This document shows positions 1 through 12,681 of a stretch of 64,000 bases of DNA, in pieces. This DNA comes from Dipteris shenzhenensis (taxonomy: Eukaryota; Polypodiophyta; Polypodiopsida; Gleicheniales). Each line of letters starts with the position of its first letter. Position 1 is the first letter of the stretch. The stretch lies in the NCBI GenBank assembly GCA_047967505.1, contig CM106539.1; one strand, 5' to 3'. A program made the translations under genes and the position numbers. The notes below the pieces were generated by a model. That model ran no database searches, had not been told where the DNA came from, and saw only the letters and a list, made by a program, of their open reading frames with translations.

Positions 1-2690
1 CTAGTAGCAAAAGGTGTCAAGGAAGGACGCTTATACAAGATGCTAGCTACAGTACCAGATAAGCATGCCATGTCTGCTCAAATGCAACAGATGCCACTAT
101 CTGCAAAATGGCACAAGAGATATGGTCATGTCAACTTCAAGTACTTGTTAGATCTCAGGAATCAGAATATGGCAATTGGGATTCCGAAGCTACAGTTTCT
201 TGGAAAGGTTTGTGAAGCATGCTGCTTCGGCAAACAAAAGCGAACCAACTTTGTCAGAAGTACCTCTCGTGCACGAGGTATTCTTGATTTGATTCATATA
301 GATGTATGGGGTTATGCCCAGACCCGCAGCATCAATGGTTCACTTTATTACTTGACCTTCATCGACGACTACAGCAGATATTGTTGGGTCTACTTTCTGA
401 AAGAGAAATCTGAAGTGTTTGCCAGATTTCAAGAATTCAAAGCCATGGTAGAAAACCAGACAGGCAGAAAGATCAAGGTCATGAGATCCGATAGAGGAGG
501 TGAATACATGTCTTCAGCATTCATGAACTTTTGCAAAAATCACGGCATTCGAAGACAATTCACATGTGCAGGTACTCCTCAGCAAAATGCAAGAGCTGAA
601 AGGAAGAATGGGACTTTAGCAGACAGTGCTAGAGCAATGCTTAGTGAAAAGCATCTTCCGAATCAGTATTGGGCAGAAGCAATAGCTACAGCTAACTACT
701 TGCTTAATCAGCTTCCTACCAAACCGATACAAGGTATGACTCCTTATGAAGCATTCACTGGACACAAGCCACGCATTGGGCATCTCCGCATATTTGGTTG
801 CATAGCATATGCCCACATACATGATGATCATCGCAGGAAATTGGATGCGAAGTCAAGCAAATGCATCATGGTTGGCTACAGTGAAGAAAGCAAAGCATAC
901 AAATTGTATGATCCCATCAACCGCAAAGTCATTATCTCCAGAGATGTAATCTTCGATGAGGAATCAGAATGGAAAACCTCACCTACACAGGAGATAGAAG
1001 CATCGACTTCACAGTCATCTACAGAACAGGTTGATGAAGAAGAGCAAGAATTGCCACCAACACCCCAAGCAGCGCCACAGCAGCTCAAACGGTCTACTAG
1101 GGAAAGCAGACCACCAGCCAGATTGACATATGCTCAGAAAGGCAAAGCAATTCAGGTGGAAACCACCAACTATGCTCTTATGACTACCATCATGGCTACA
1201 GAAGAGCCAGTGTACTTCAAGGACGCAGTAGACAAGCCCGAATGGCAAACTGCTATGAATGAAGAAATGGATGCTTTGTATAAAAATAACACTTGGGAAT
1301 TATGCGACCTTCCACCAGGAAAGAAGGCCATAGCCAACAAATGGGTATACAAAGTGAAGTACAATCCAGATGGCAGTATTCAGAGATACAAAGCCAGATT
1401 AGTTGCAAAAGGATTTGCACAACAATATGGCCAAGATTATGATGAGACTTATGCTCCAGTAGCAAAGATGGATTCCATACGGTTCTTGATATCACTAGCG
1501 ACACTCAGTAATTGGAATGTGTATCAGCTCGATGTCAAGAATGCATTTCTCAATGGTTATCTAGACGAGGAAGTCTACATGCAACAACCAGCCGGTTATG
1601 TTGAACCAGGAAAGAAGAACAAGGTTTGCCATCTCAAGAAAAGTCGCTATGGCTTAAAGCAAGCACCCAGAAGTTGGTACAGTAGAATTGACAAGTATTT
1701 TGCTGATCTGGGATACATGAAGTCCAATGCAGATCATACTCTCTACTACAAAGTTCAAGGGGACGACATTACTATTGCACTTTTGTACGTAGATGATCTG
1801 ATTGTGACAAGAAGCAAGGATAGCTTCATCAGAAAACTAAAACAAGACTTATCTGCTGAGTTCGACATGAAAGATCTTGGACTTATGCACTATTGTCTTG
1901 GAATTGAGTTCTGGAGAGAATCAGATAGCACATTCATGAGTCAGCTCAAATATGTTGACAGTCTCCTGAAGAAGTTTCATATGGCAGATTGCAAGATTGC
2001 AGCCACTCCCATGGAACAGAGTTTGAAACTTTCTAAAGATTCAAAAAAGCCTACAGTCAATGATAGATACTACAGGCAACTCATTGGATCTCTTATATAT
2101 ATGACAATCACACGGCCAGATATTTGTTATGCAGTAAGCTCACTAGCACAGTTTATGGCAAATCCAAAACAGTATCACTGCAACGCAGCCAAAAGAGTCT
2201 TGAGATACATCAGAGGTACAAGACAGTTTGGGATAGAATACAGAGGAAGTCGTCCACGGTTGCATGGATATTGTGATAGTGACTATGCCGGAGATCATGA
2301 GACCAGGAGATCGACACAGGGATATGCATTTTTCCTTGGTCAAGGTGCCATATCATGGTTGTCAAACAAACAGCCAACTGTTTCTTTGTCTTCGACTAAA
2401 GCAGAATATAGAGCACTCACTACAGGTGCATGTGAGGCTATATGGCTCAGAAGACTATTGTCAGAAATAGATTACTTTGATGAGTCAAATACTGTGATAA
2501 TCAATTGGCTCAAGCATTAACCAAAAATCCAGTATATCACTCCAGGACAAAGCACATTGATGTCAGAGAGCACTTCATCAGAGAAAGAGTGTTACTTGGT
2601 GACATCACACTACAGCATTGTGATAGCAAAGAAAATGTTGCAGACATCTTTACCAAACCACTCGGTAAAGAGCTATTCGAGAAACACTGA
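1..2690 (+). pseudogene. Copia-A pol polyprotein, 5'-partial, frameshifted in RNase H
   Basis: Frame 1 is open from base 1, so the polyprotein continues from outside. Visible in order: GAG-pre-integrase WHKRYGHVNF; integrase with its three acidic residues in IHIDVWG, SDRGGEY and ARAERKNG; RT with the catalytic YVDDL; RNase H ending near SSTKAEYRAL. The frame closes at 2520, but the expected ALTKNP...TKHIDV...VADIFTKP segment continues in another frame to a stop at 2688-2690, so a small deletion near 2500 breaks the RNase H domain. The integrase motif QQNARAER departs from the usual QQNG-AER. Apart from the frameshift the reading frame is intact, which suggests a fairly young but inactive copy. 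Confidence 0.88.
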
Positions 2691-2829
2691 CTAGCTCTTG
2701 GTTTGATGCAGAGGAAGGACATTCCCATTAAAGGGGTGTGATGGAATGTAATGCTCAGTCCTTCTTCGATTCCCCAGAATCATCATCTTAAGGGAAGGCC
2801 TACTTCATGATGTTGATCTTGAGGGAAGG

Positions 2830-3090
2830 TGTTGAGAGTTCACGCTCAACATCATGTGATCATGTGTGCATAGCACCATCACGTGATCATATGTGCATAG
2901 CACTAACCTTATAGAGTGCTATAAAGGAAAGGGTTAGATCCCCTAACCCTGCCCCTAAAAGGGTTTGTATATATTCTATTTTTTCAACTAAATCTAGTGT
3001 ACAGTTAGTCATTTGTGGTGTGCTCTCTAGCTGTGCCCTCTCTCCTCATCTCCACTCTTCTCCTCTCCCCTCTTCATATTTTGTCAATGC
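2830..3090 (+). repeat. 3' LTR of copia-A (3' end approximate)
   Basis: The LTR starts with TGTTGAG directly after a purine-rich tract, as in copia-D. It contains two near-identical copies of ATCA(T/C)GTGATCAT(G/A)TGTGCATAGCAC-like sequence (2850-2905), a CCCTAACCCT telomere-like motif at about 2940, and a TATATATTC stretch at about 2967. The end is set near 3090 by comparison with the copia-D LTR end (CGTCAACA against TTGTCAATG here). It is not confirmed because no second LTR is in view. Confidence 0.6.
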
Positions 3091-3399
3091 GGCCTCTCTT
3101 ATATTATTGGAACACATGGACATGAGCCCACCTCTTTATATGACTCACTCTTCCTATTTTCTAAAAACCCCATAATATCCTATACACAAATAACTTTCAC
3201 CCTATACCAAGGTATTTATAATTCATACCTATGGTATTTACAATGATCCATTCCACTCATCCTCTCAATCCCATACAATATCTTAGAAAATAGAAATAAG
3301 TGAGTGCCGCTAAGCTATCACTTGATACTCAAACTCTTATCAAACATAGAAGAAAACAATACCAATGCCAAATAAAAAAATATCAATTTTTGGCATCAC
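3091..3399. other. No recognisable feature
   Basis: AT-rich sequence downstream of the copia-A LTR. I see no coding frame, terminal repeat or RNA gene in it. Confidence 0.5.
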
Positions 3400-4645
3400 A
3401 CCAACCAATCTAATGATCAATGGTACACCACATGCACATGGATGCAGGTTCTGAAAAGATGCCGCCACTAAAGAGGATGCACAGAAAGAGCCCACTGCCT
3501 CAACCACAAGACCCCCTCCAGAGTTTGCAACAGCCATCTACATCCTCTCAACCACAATGACCACAGGAATTTGTGGTCCAAAGTGATAGCTCTGAAGAGG
3601 ATTTAGTTCATGACCAAGAAGAATAAATGCCCCCCCAGTCACCACAGGCCTACACAACCATTAACAGGGCCCCGTCACTGGAATTTGTTTGGCCACCTAC
3701 CTCGACTTATGCTCTTTCCCAGGAAGCAACATCTTACTTTGAGCAAAGGGGTCTAGGCAGTTTGCATGAGAGCCTAAAATCCTTGGTGGAAAGTCCTACA
3801 ATGACCACATACATCAGGGACTTTCTCCATTCTTACCACTCGAACAATTCAAAGATTAGCAAGTATGGTACAATCACTATACATTAGAGCCCACTAAACA
3901 CTATCCTCGATAGTACAATTATTCAAAGGGCTTTCTCACTGCCAACACATGGTGCCGAATACCCTACACGGCCTACTGATGCAAAGTTTTTCAAAGTACA
4001 ATCTCTCCTTACCAAGGGCAAACTATTCCATAGGGACGGCATATTACTTCGCACCATCCTTAACCATCGCCTCAAGGAAGCGGCACAATTCCTATCCACA
4101 ATCCTGGGAGTTAAGTGTGGTAGGAATCGATCCCTTCCACTCTTCACATTTCTTTTGCTAAGTAGGAAGCTAAGGATCCAGCACTTAGTCATCTTCTTTA
4201 CAAAGAAACTAGATGGTTCATCAGGTCAAAAATGTAAAATTCCACACTTATTGGCTATAATCATCAAAAAAGAGCTATAAGAAAGAGAAATGACTTTGCC
4301 CTAGTCATCACCAAAACCAATTGACGAGTTGGACATACCCTTCTCACCCACTTCTCCTACTTTCACATTGATAAATGTCTTAGAAGAAATACCTATTATG
4401 GAGGTCGAGATTAAGGAATTGCCCCACGAGATGCTATAGCTCGGTGCACAACTACAACCAATATATCTCCAACAACAGCAACAACCGGAGCCTGAGGAAA
4501 GATCGACACCAGAGCATGAGGAAAGATCAGCACCAGAACCTGAGGCTACATCATCACTAGAACCACCCATCAACACCATGCCAGTCGATGAACCTCACAA
4601 CTTAAGGAATCCTGTCTATGCTTTCAACCTCCACCTACCCATTTG
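3400..4645 (+). pseudogene. Degenerate unrecognised ORF
   Basis: From 3627 to 4645 one frame reads as protein-like sequence, broken only by a few stops (3885-3887, 4276-4278, about 4300 and about 4437). It starts proline/glutamine-rich, passes through a globular-looking middle (FFKVQSLLTKGKLFHRDGIL, then LRIQHLVIFFTKKLDG) and ends in a Q/E/P-rich tail with a repeated P-E-H/P-E-E-R-S unit (4490-4545). An earlier stretch at 3430-3620 reads in another frame with the same composition. I do not recognise the family. Its style is that of poorly characterised ORFs carried by plant transposons, but no catalytic motif is visible. The first stop could be CAG to TAG. Confidence 0.45.
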
Positions 4646-4658
4646 AAGGAAGCTTGTT

Positions 4659-4958
4659 TTATGTCCAGCGATGTTTCTTCAAATTCTGTGCTTGAATTCC
4701 AAGGGCTTTAGCTACTTTGCTATCAGTATATTTTTTAAATGCTGGAGTGTTAGCAATCACATGGAGAGTTGCTCTCTTCTTGCCAGCTAACTTATCAGCA
4801 CTTTCTACTCTTTCCACAAGAATCAATGATGTCTTTAGATTATCCACTATTGCCATTGATATGTACTGGCTTTGAAAATTTGTCTCGTCGACAACCTCTT
4901 GCATATCTAGATGTTTTATAACCTTAGACAAAATGTCAGCCTTCGTTCTCAAGTCCAA
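4659..4958 (-). CDS. Hypothetical 99-residue ORF
   Basis: An uninterrupted ORF with ordinary amino-acid composition (charged, Lys/Ala-rich, predicted helical), ending SKVAKALGIQAQNLKKHRW. The C-terminal part looks like a short helix-turn-helix-like or coiled segment, but this is only an impression. No membrane segment, signal peptide or catalytic motif is visible. It sits beside the degenerate ORF on the opposite strand. It may be a fragment of a larger lost gene or mobile element, and expression is unsupported. Confidence 0.25.
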   Translation of the reverse strand: MDLRTKADILSKVIKHLDMQEVVDETNFQSQYISMAIVDNLKTSLILVERVESADKLAGKKRATLHVIANTPAFKKYTDSKVAKALGIQAQNLKKHRWT

Positions 4959-5200
4959 GTTCTTTGTGGTATGCTTGAAATGTCACACAACTGTTAATGT
5001 CATGTGTCTCGTGTTCCTTTCGGAGCAATGCTGTGGCAATGCATTGAGCAAGTTTCCTTCATGGTGTGGCAGTTCTAGTGTGGAGTTCTCCATCCTGTGC
5101 ACAACTGTATTTCAATGGTAAATCATAAATTAATGAATGACACAAGAAGACAATACATCAAACATGCATGCTCAATCTTACTATATGAGAAAGTCATCCT

Positions 5201-5229
5201 GAGAGAGAGAGAGAGAGAGAGAGAAAGAG

Positions 5230-5273
<44 letters not shown>
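5201..5273. repeat. (GA)n microsatellite
   Basis: About 73 bases of GA dinucleotide repeat, interrupted once by GAAAGAGACACACAGA. Purine-rich GAGA-like sequence continues sparsely to about 5420. Confidence 0.95.
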
Positions 5274-6225
5274 CTGTAGAATCACTCAAACATAACTGGT
5301 TTTTGTGCCAAAGAGAAGATACCATCCAAAGTGCGAGGGCTTCAATGAGAGAGAAGGGGAGAGCCAGTTTGCACATAGAATGGAGAGAGTCGGGGAGAGA
5401 GAGAGCAATGGACCTCTAGTGAAGATGAGCGGAGATAATTGCAGGGACAAAGAGAGTAGGACTCCACAAGAGAGAAGAGATTCAATTGAGAGTAGATTGC
5501 ATATCGTGGATTCCTTGATGTGCGGGGAAATCATCCTCGATTGAGAGTGGATTGCAGATTGTAGATCGTGGACTCCTCGATATGTGGAAATCTAATCCAA
5601 CTATCAAAGGGTGCTTTCTAGCTCAATGCATTTTAAAAGTAGTTTGAAACGAGCTAGTGCATAGAGCGCTTGTGTTCCCATGTGTATGTCATGGTTTTGT
5701 CATGGAGCCCAACCTTCTGCATTGACAAATTCCTAATTCATGATTTCCCCATATGAATTGAATTTTCTAGGTTGCCAGCATGGCTGATTGAAAAGTTGGA
5801 AAGGTTGGCGGCAATGCTAGGGAGTGTGATACTAGTGCTCTCGAGATTGCGCTCACATCTGGGACGAAGACAAAATCTAGGAGATCTTGATTTAATGGAG
5901 ATTTCATTTTCAAATGGCACACCCATGGCCCAATAAATTAAGTTTGGGCCATTTCAAATGCATTTTTTATATGCAAAAAACTAGGACACTAAGCCAAGGA
6001 CTATTTGAGTAGATGAGGTGACACTGCATTGGCAAGATGGGAGCTATTGGAAGGGCTGAAGGTGCTAGAAGGTGGGAAGTTGGGAATGAATATTGGTAGT
6101 CTTTGGTTGGAATAAGCTCCAATCCTTGTAGATACTAGTGATAGGACATCTCCAATGCTTGTAAATTTTGGAGGGCTATCTCAAAGAAGGAACAATGGCA
6201 AATGGTGGGGAAGAAATGGAAGTGA
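5274..6225. other. No recognisable gene
   Basis: Apart from a partial internal duplication (GATTCAATTGAGAGTAGATT near 5480 and a similar string near 5538), nothing is supported here. Short ORFs in this stretch lack recognisable motifs. Confidence 0.5.
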
Positions 6226-8493
6226 AAATCTGAAAGCCAATAGTGACAAGATACTATCCTATCTTGTCAGACCATGCTCTAGGTGCTTGCTTCAAGCCAT
6301 ACAAGGCTTTCTTCAACCTGCAAACAAACTCAGGATGAATAGCATGAACATAACCTGGTGGCTACTCCATAAAGACCTCTTCTTGCAAATCACCATGTAA
6401 GAAGGCATTCTTTACATCCATCTAGTGTAAAGACCATCCCTTTGATGTAGCCATAGCAATGACTGCTCTTACAGTTGCCATCCTTGCAACCAGACTGAAT
6501 GTTTCTTCATAATCAATGCCGTATGTCTGTGCATACCCCTTGACAACTAATCTTGCCTTGTATCTGTTCACAAAACCATCTGCATTGTGCTTGATCTTAT
6601 AAACCCACTTACAACCAATTGCATTCTTGTCTTTAGGCAAAGGCACCAATTCCCATGTAGCATTTGCTTCCAAGGCATCCATTTCTTCATCCATGGCTTT
6701 CTCCCATTTTTCATTTCCCATGGCTTGTTCAAAAGAAGTGGGTTCTAGTTCATGTATCACTTTGACCATATAGGCATAGTGAATGGCTATAAATCCATCA
6801 TATTTCAGCCTATCCATAGGATACCTAGCTCTGGTAGACCTGCACAAAATAGGCTCACTTCCAGGTGCTCTCAAAACATCCCTGGTCTTTCTTACTCCAG
6901 GTGTAACAACAGAAGGAATACCCAACTCATCATCAATGCTCTGTTCTGAGCCACTAGATTCACCATCCACATAAGAGTGACCTGCATTCACATCAAACAT
7001 GGGCTGATCTACCTTCTCTTTTCCTTTTTGTGATACCTGCGTACCACTATCTGCATTGCTTTGAGGAGATTCTCTGATCTTAATCTGCCTGTCCATGGTG
7101 AAGTATGTGAACCATTGCTAGAGGACACTGCAAGTCCACTGATATTTTGTGACTGCTGCATTGAATTTTGTGCAGCATTACCATTTTGTGCATCTACATC
7201 AATCATCACATTTACTGGTTTATACCAGCTACTCATCTCATCAAAAACAACATCTCTACTCACTGTAAATTTATGAGTAGAAGGGTTATAGCATCTATAC
7301 CCTTTCTGCTGCAGAGAATAACCAATAAAGATGCACTTCTCAGCTTTTGGATCCAACTTGGACCTCAACTCATCTAGCACATGAACATAGGCAATGCAAC
7401 CAAAAATTTTCAAATGAGAAATGTCTGGTTTCCTACCAGTATACATCTCCTCTCGCGTCATGCCATGTATTGCTGCAGTGGGAAACCTGTTCATTATGTA
7501 AACTACTGTAGCAACTGCTTCAGCCCAATAATAATCTGGTAGATCTTTCTCATTTAGCATGGCCCTAGATACCTCTCCAATATGCCTGTTTTTCCTTTCT
7601 GCAATTCCATTTTGCTGTGGGGTATGACTGCATGAATATTGCTGCTTTATGTCATGCTCCTGCAGGAACCTTGCAAACTTATTTGAGAAGTACTCTCCCC
7701 CTCCATCTGACCTTAGGCATTTTATTTGCAGGCCTGTTTCTTTTTTAACCATAGCTTTAAAAGCTTTGAAGTGCCCAAACACTTCACTTTTCTTTTTCAT
7801 AGAATACACCCAAACTTTTCTGCTGAAGTCATCAATAAAAGTGACAAAATAGTGACAGCCTCCAATAGATGCAGCTTTAGTAGTCCACACATCAGAGTGG
7901 ATTAATTCCAATGGCTTTTTACTCTCTTGAACATGCCTAGGAAATGGTTTCCTTGCCTGTTTTCCAAATTGACAAGCTTCACAAACTTTATGCATTTCTG
8001 CAACCTTGAATTTAGGCAATCCTGCAACAATATTTTGGGCTTGCATTGATTTAAGTCACTGTATATTAACATGACCAATGCTTTTATGCCAGATATCAAT
8101 ATCTGCAACTACACCGGTCCCATGTGCAAACATTGCTGCACTCAATTCAGGCATGTCCGCATCCAACGTAAACATCCTGCCCTTCTTCTTTCCTTTTACT
8201 ATCAAGCGATCGTTATTTTTCATATTCTCAACAAAGCATCCATGAGGATTAAATCTGACTTGCAAGCCCTACTCGACCATTTGACCAACAGAAACCAGGT
8301 TCTTAGTGATGTTCGAGACATGAAATACATCAGACAGGTATTTCTTTTTCCCATCCTACATAGACAAAGGAATTTTACCAATCTGCACAATAGGATGTGC
8401 AGTATCATCACCAGTCTCCACAAATCCTATTTTTTCCATTTTCCTTGCATCCTGCATCCACTCTGCATGACCTATCATGTGGTTTGATGCACC
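6226..8493 (-). pseudogene. Copia-B pol fragment: protease end, integrase, partial RT
   Basis: Reading leftwards from 8493: the GASNHM half of the protease motif; a GAG-pre-integrase region; integrase with IHSDVW, SDGGGEY and IAERKNR (about 7920-7560); a linker; then the start of RT (GCKWVYKIKHN... GWSLH) to about 6226. Stops include TAG at 8356-8358 (after the residues PLSM), TGA near 8055 where copia-F keeps CGA, and TAG just after GWSLH at about 6421. The RT catalytic YVDD region is lost to truncation. No functional protein is possible. Confidence 0.85.
8484..8493. repeat. Left target-site duplication of the MULE
   Basis: TTGATGCACC, matching 22547-22556 exactly. It lies in the copia-B protease codons (G-A-S on the minus strand). 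The duplication is 9 or 10 bp depending on one ambiguous base, within the usual range for Mutator-like transposons. Confidence 0.9.
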
Positions 8494-8958
8494 GGGGACG
8501 AGCATTTTCCGAGCAAAAACGTACGAGCGATCTGAGCAGTGGACCTTTAGTTAAGTCTAATTTGATACCTTCAATATATATATTTTTTCAATAAACATCA
8601 TGTACAAAAAAATAAAGTAAAAATAATATTTCTTCCAAACAATTTATAGTCAAATGGTCTAGAATCTCAGGAAGATTGAATTGAGAGACATGGATAGATT
8701 TCTATAAAAGGACCATTCAAACACACCAAAAGGTCACCGAAAACTATAGTGTGGTGAGTAATACATTGTTCATACACAACTCTTAAAGAAGCTGTGGGCA
8801 ACAAAATACTGTTTACATACATATAGCTATATTGTGTCAAGCAAATGACTATCAAAATGCACCCAAAAAGTCAACACAAGCTACAATGGTCATACAATAT
8901 TTGTATGCACCTATGCAAGTTCCTTTGATATAACCACAAGTAGAGATAAACACCCTTC
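8494..8958. other. Left terminal region of the MULE
   Basis: Non-coding. The first 45 bases hold four GAGC motifs at uneven spacing, which is typical of terminal transposase-binding regions. The rest is AT-rich 3' flank of the transposase gene, with no clear terminator visible. Confidence 0.55.
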
Positions 8959-11900
8959 TTAGCAAGCAGGTAGAGCTTGGTAGAGTTCTTGCCTACTTAG
9001 TACAGATTGGTGAATGAACATGTGTATCTTCTCATCTAGACCCAAGTATTGCATATACATGTAATACAGATGTTTGCATGGGATATATCTGTTTTGCCCT
9101 TGAGAATGGCCCATAAAGTCCAGACATGTGCATGATGGGAACACTGAAACCACAACATTGTACTTGCTCCCTTTTCTACGTGATCCTGGAGTGGAAACTA
9201 GGTACTCCACATGCTCTCTAGGGACAACTATATTAACATTATGAACAACACATTCCAAGGAAATAGACTTAGCTATCCTTGTTCTCATTTCACATGTCAC
9301 CTCAGTTACCCATTCCACAACCATGCCATCCCTTGTGCTCGGTCTACTTGTTAAATCAGCAGATTTGGCCCTAGTGCATTGCTTTTTTAATCTAAATCCT
9401 CCAGCTACTAATAACCTCATTTCTTCCTCATCCAGGCTTGTCCCCTTCTCAATAGGCCACTCCCTCGGCACCTCAGGTGGTTTTCCTTCAATGCAATTTG
9501 ATGGTGTCCATGTGTGGTCCATGTTATCCCCACAAAACCAAATCAATTGCCTTCGAATGCCTGCTTTGGTGTTGATTCTCCCAAAAAAGCTAGGTGCAGG
9601 AACACCTCTCTTTCCCGTCCTACCCTTGTGATCTATCAATTTGTGGCATTTGATTCCTTTGTCCTCTAAGTATCCTTGACATCTCACCTCACTACCTGCA
9701 TTAGTTCTTCTTATAGCCCACATAGTCTTGTGTACTACCTCTTCTTCAACATATTGATTTGTTTTCAAGATTGGTGTGGTATTTTGTTTTCTCTTTCTTG
9801 GCTGATTTACATACTCATATTCTGGACGATGTGAATCATTTGCATACACTGCTTCTGAGAAAGATTTTGACCGCTTCCTTCTCACAGTCTTCAAATCACC
9901 CATACAATCTTGACCTCCAATAGTTGCATCCACCTTGCTAGCCACCTCATTACTGAGATCAATGAACTTGCATGAGTTGCTCCCTATGTCCCCATAAGAG
10001 TGCCTTTGAGATAGCTTTTCCAAACTAGGTCCACAACCCAAGTGTAGTCCCTTTAGATATTCTGTGTATCTTGCAGTTTGCAGCAAAGCACCCGTCATAT
10101 CTGTCTCACAAGCATTTTTTAGTGTGACATATTTCACTCCGTCATTCGATGCCAACCAACTTCCATGGACTGACTCTGCAAGGTTGGCTCTAGGAACTAA
10201 AAACTGGTCAGATCCCTCCATGCCCTGTGTGTGCCACAACATAGATTAGTTTCCAATAATCAAAAAACAATAAAGTTGTGAATGAAATAACAATAGACCT
10301 ACCTTGAGAATGTATTCTCCCCAATGAGCCACTCTTGCATGCCACCACACAATCCATGTTTCTAAAATGGAGATGTCCTTCTTATGTGCATGATGCTTGA
10401 ACCACGAACGGAGGTTTTTCAACTCGATGTCCGCAGCTTCTTGAGATGGAGCATTCTTCCACTGTCTACACCTTAGCTTGAACTCCTCACGATCAAATGA
10501 TGGAAGGAACTTAGCATGGTTTTCCAAGCTTTGCTCCCAATGGAATAAGCAAGATCTCTCTTTTTCTTTGAGCACCTTATTGGCATCACCATTGAATACC
10601 ATTCTAATTGCACGCCAATTTGCTTGTGCCTCATCAGCCATAAACCCTTTAAATTGAGGCTTTGGGAATCCCTCCTTCTCCATGACTCTATTTAACATTT
10701 CCCAAAAAAGGATCTGGGCTTCTGTATCCTCAACCTTGAAATCCCCAATAGCAATAGTTTGTAGCTCTTGAACAAAAGGGTTGTAAACATGGCATGCCAT
10801 TGTATTCCAATCATGCATACGTTTGACAAAATCAAAGCAAACCGATCCTAACTCTCCACCTGGCCTCATCTTGTTCACTAGATCAACACCACTACCATGT
10901 CCCTTGGTAGACATCTTGAAAACATGACATCTTTCAAAAGAAGAAAATTCAAGTTGTCCAGGGAACACCATGCTCTGAAAATAATCATATACACACTTTC
11001 TTTTCAGTTGTAAAAGAGCATCATAACCATCTGCAAAGGATCCACTTTCAATTTGGGCCTCCCTTTTCCAACGTGCGAGCCTACAGTTAAGAACATGTAG
11101 CATCAAAATCCCATTACTTATTTTTCATAAAAACTTGAGTACTTTTAATCACATTAAGAGGACAAGTATGCACATACCTTCTCTTGTCCAAAGTTGGGGT
11201 AATCTTCTCTAGTAATGATGTCAATTCAGCATCACTCATGGCTTTCGGATCATCTTGAATGACGGCATCCAATATTATTTTTTTTGCTAATGTTTTTTGC
11301 AAGGCTTTAGGTCTTCCCATCCCATCTCTTTGTATGATCTTAGTCAACCTAGCCTTAACTTCCTTCACCAACGGGATGCAAATGATACCCTGAGTGTATA
11401 ACACACCTCTTAAATTGTGTATCACCCTTGGGGTGTGGGTAACATACGAATAGCCTACATGGGCACTCTTGCTCGCAGAAAGGACGAGCACCACAATGCA
11501 AACACTTAAGAGTACTATTTTTGCCAACATATGATCTTTGAGGACACACTCGTGAAAGTCTCCCTTGCCAATGCTTCTCATTGGCCTCTTTGGTTCTCTC
11601 CAAGTGAGGACAAAATATGTTTTTGCATTGTAGATGCCCACCACATCTTCGAATTCTAACTAAACCATCAAATCCTGTCATATTACTTGTTATATCATCC
11701 GTCCAAACATGGCTGTCGTATTTGGTTTCTGTCCCCTCAGCACAGTTAGGGAGGTCCGAAGCGGGAAGCTCAAACAAAATATTGCCATCATACTTTACTG
11801 GAAGTGCATCAACTTCTTGTATTGTTGTTACAATGTCCATAGCTTTTTTGAGTGCACTTCTTGCAGGAAGGTTTTTCAAGAGAGGAACCAAACTCATAGT

Positions 11901-12215
11901 CTTATCGGATTGTTCATCTACTTGTTTTTTATCCGACACTTCCTTACTGATTTCTGTCAAAAGCTTTACACCTCTAACAATGAAGGTGGTTCCAAACTGA
12001 GTGTCAAGATGAAACAAGGACTCCTCACCTACAAAGGGAACCTCAAAGGACAAGTCGTCACACTTGCTATCAAGTAGTTGATGTAAAGAGATTGAGCTCG
12101 GTGAAAGTCCAAATTCTAAGTGAAGGTATTCCCTACTAATGCGTGCAACACCATTAGTTGTTGCGACTTGCAGTGTCTTCGACCTATTGTCATTGGACAC
12201 AATTGCAAAATCCAT
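8959..12215 (-). pseudogene. MULE transposase, three exons, single-base frameshift
   Basis: DDE-family transposase that would cut and reinsert the element. Exons on the minus strand: 12215-11178, 11080-10303 and 10224-8959, joined by GT-AG introns of 97 and 78 bases that keep frame (DKRR/LARWK and EYILK/GMEGS). Start chosen at the ATG giving MDFAIVSNDN. Domains in order: a GCM-like (WRKY-GCM1 type) zinc finger, about 11690-11370, rich in Cys/His and ending CVIHSGYHLHP; the MULE DDE core with Asp in IAIGD, Asp in FMADEAQANW, a C-x2-H in RSCLFHW and Glu in NLAESVHGSW (split by intron 2); and a C-terminal SWIM finger, CTCLDF...PCKHLYY. After the GCM-like motif the frame shifts by one base at about 11371 (an extra G after CATCCC), so this copy is interrupted unless that is a sequencing error. 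Gene order within the element suggests divergent transcription with the methyltransferase-like gene. Confidence 0.82.
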
Positions 12216-12239
12216 GGAGCTTGTGGAACACAATCTCCC

Positions 12240-12681
12240 TACCAGTGTTGAGATCTATTGCAAGCAAACGAGGCACAAGTGAGCAAGCATGTGAGCAACA
12301 GTAGTTCACGCACTTGTCTCCTTTCGAACTCTATACTGACCAACTCTGCACTTGTAGTGCAAAAGCATAGAAAGAGGCCATCATTGTTCTTTGATACTAA
12401 ATCAGCTAGACGATCAAACTCATAATATAACCACATTCATTGCCACCGCCACGTCCCAAGCACACAAATCCTTGTAACCGCCAATTCAGAAGAATCTACT
12501 CATATAATCAATTCACAACATTCAGTCTGACCGCCCACGTTCCAAGCACTCAAGTTGGCACCCCATTTATCATTCATTGAAACTTTCTCTAGGATGGAGA
12601 GGATGGGGAGTCATAAAAGAGCCATGTTACTCAAGGTTGATTTTTCCAAGGCTAATGCACACGAAAAAGAACCACTACAAA
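12240..12681. other. Region upstream of the transposase gene
   Basis: Probable promoter/5' side of the minus-strand transposase. It holds two CACGT(C/T)CCAAGCAC strings (about 12452 and 12537) set in similar flanking sequence, so there is a partial internal repeat. No TATA box is convincing. Confidence 0.35.

Larger units (their letters stand above)
1..3090 (+). mobile_element. Copia-A LTR retrotransposon, 3' part, cut by the window edge
   Basis: Ty1/copia-type element entering from the left. The domain order seen is GAG-pre-integrase, integrase, reverse transcriptase, RNase H, then a purine-rich tract (about 2821-2829) and a 3' LTR starting with TGTTGAG at 2830. The integrase-before-RT order defines copia. 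Gag, protease and the 5' LTR lie outside, so no target duplication can be checked. The LTR sequence resembles that of copia-D at 24973-31617 (shared GTGTACAGTTAGT and a CCTAACCCT motif), so the two are probably related families. Confidence 0.9.
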
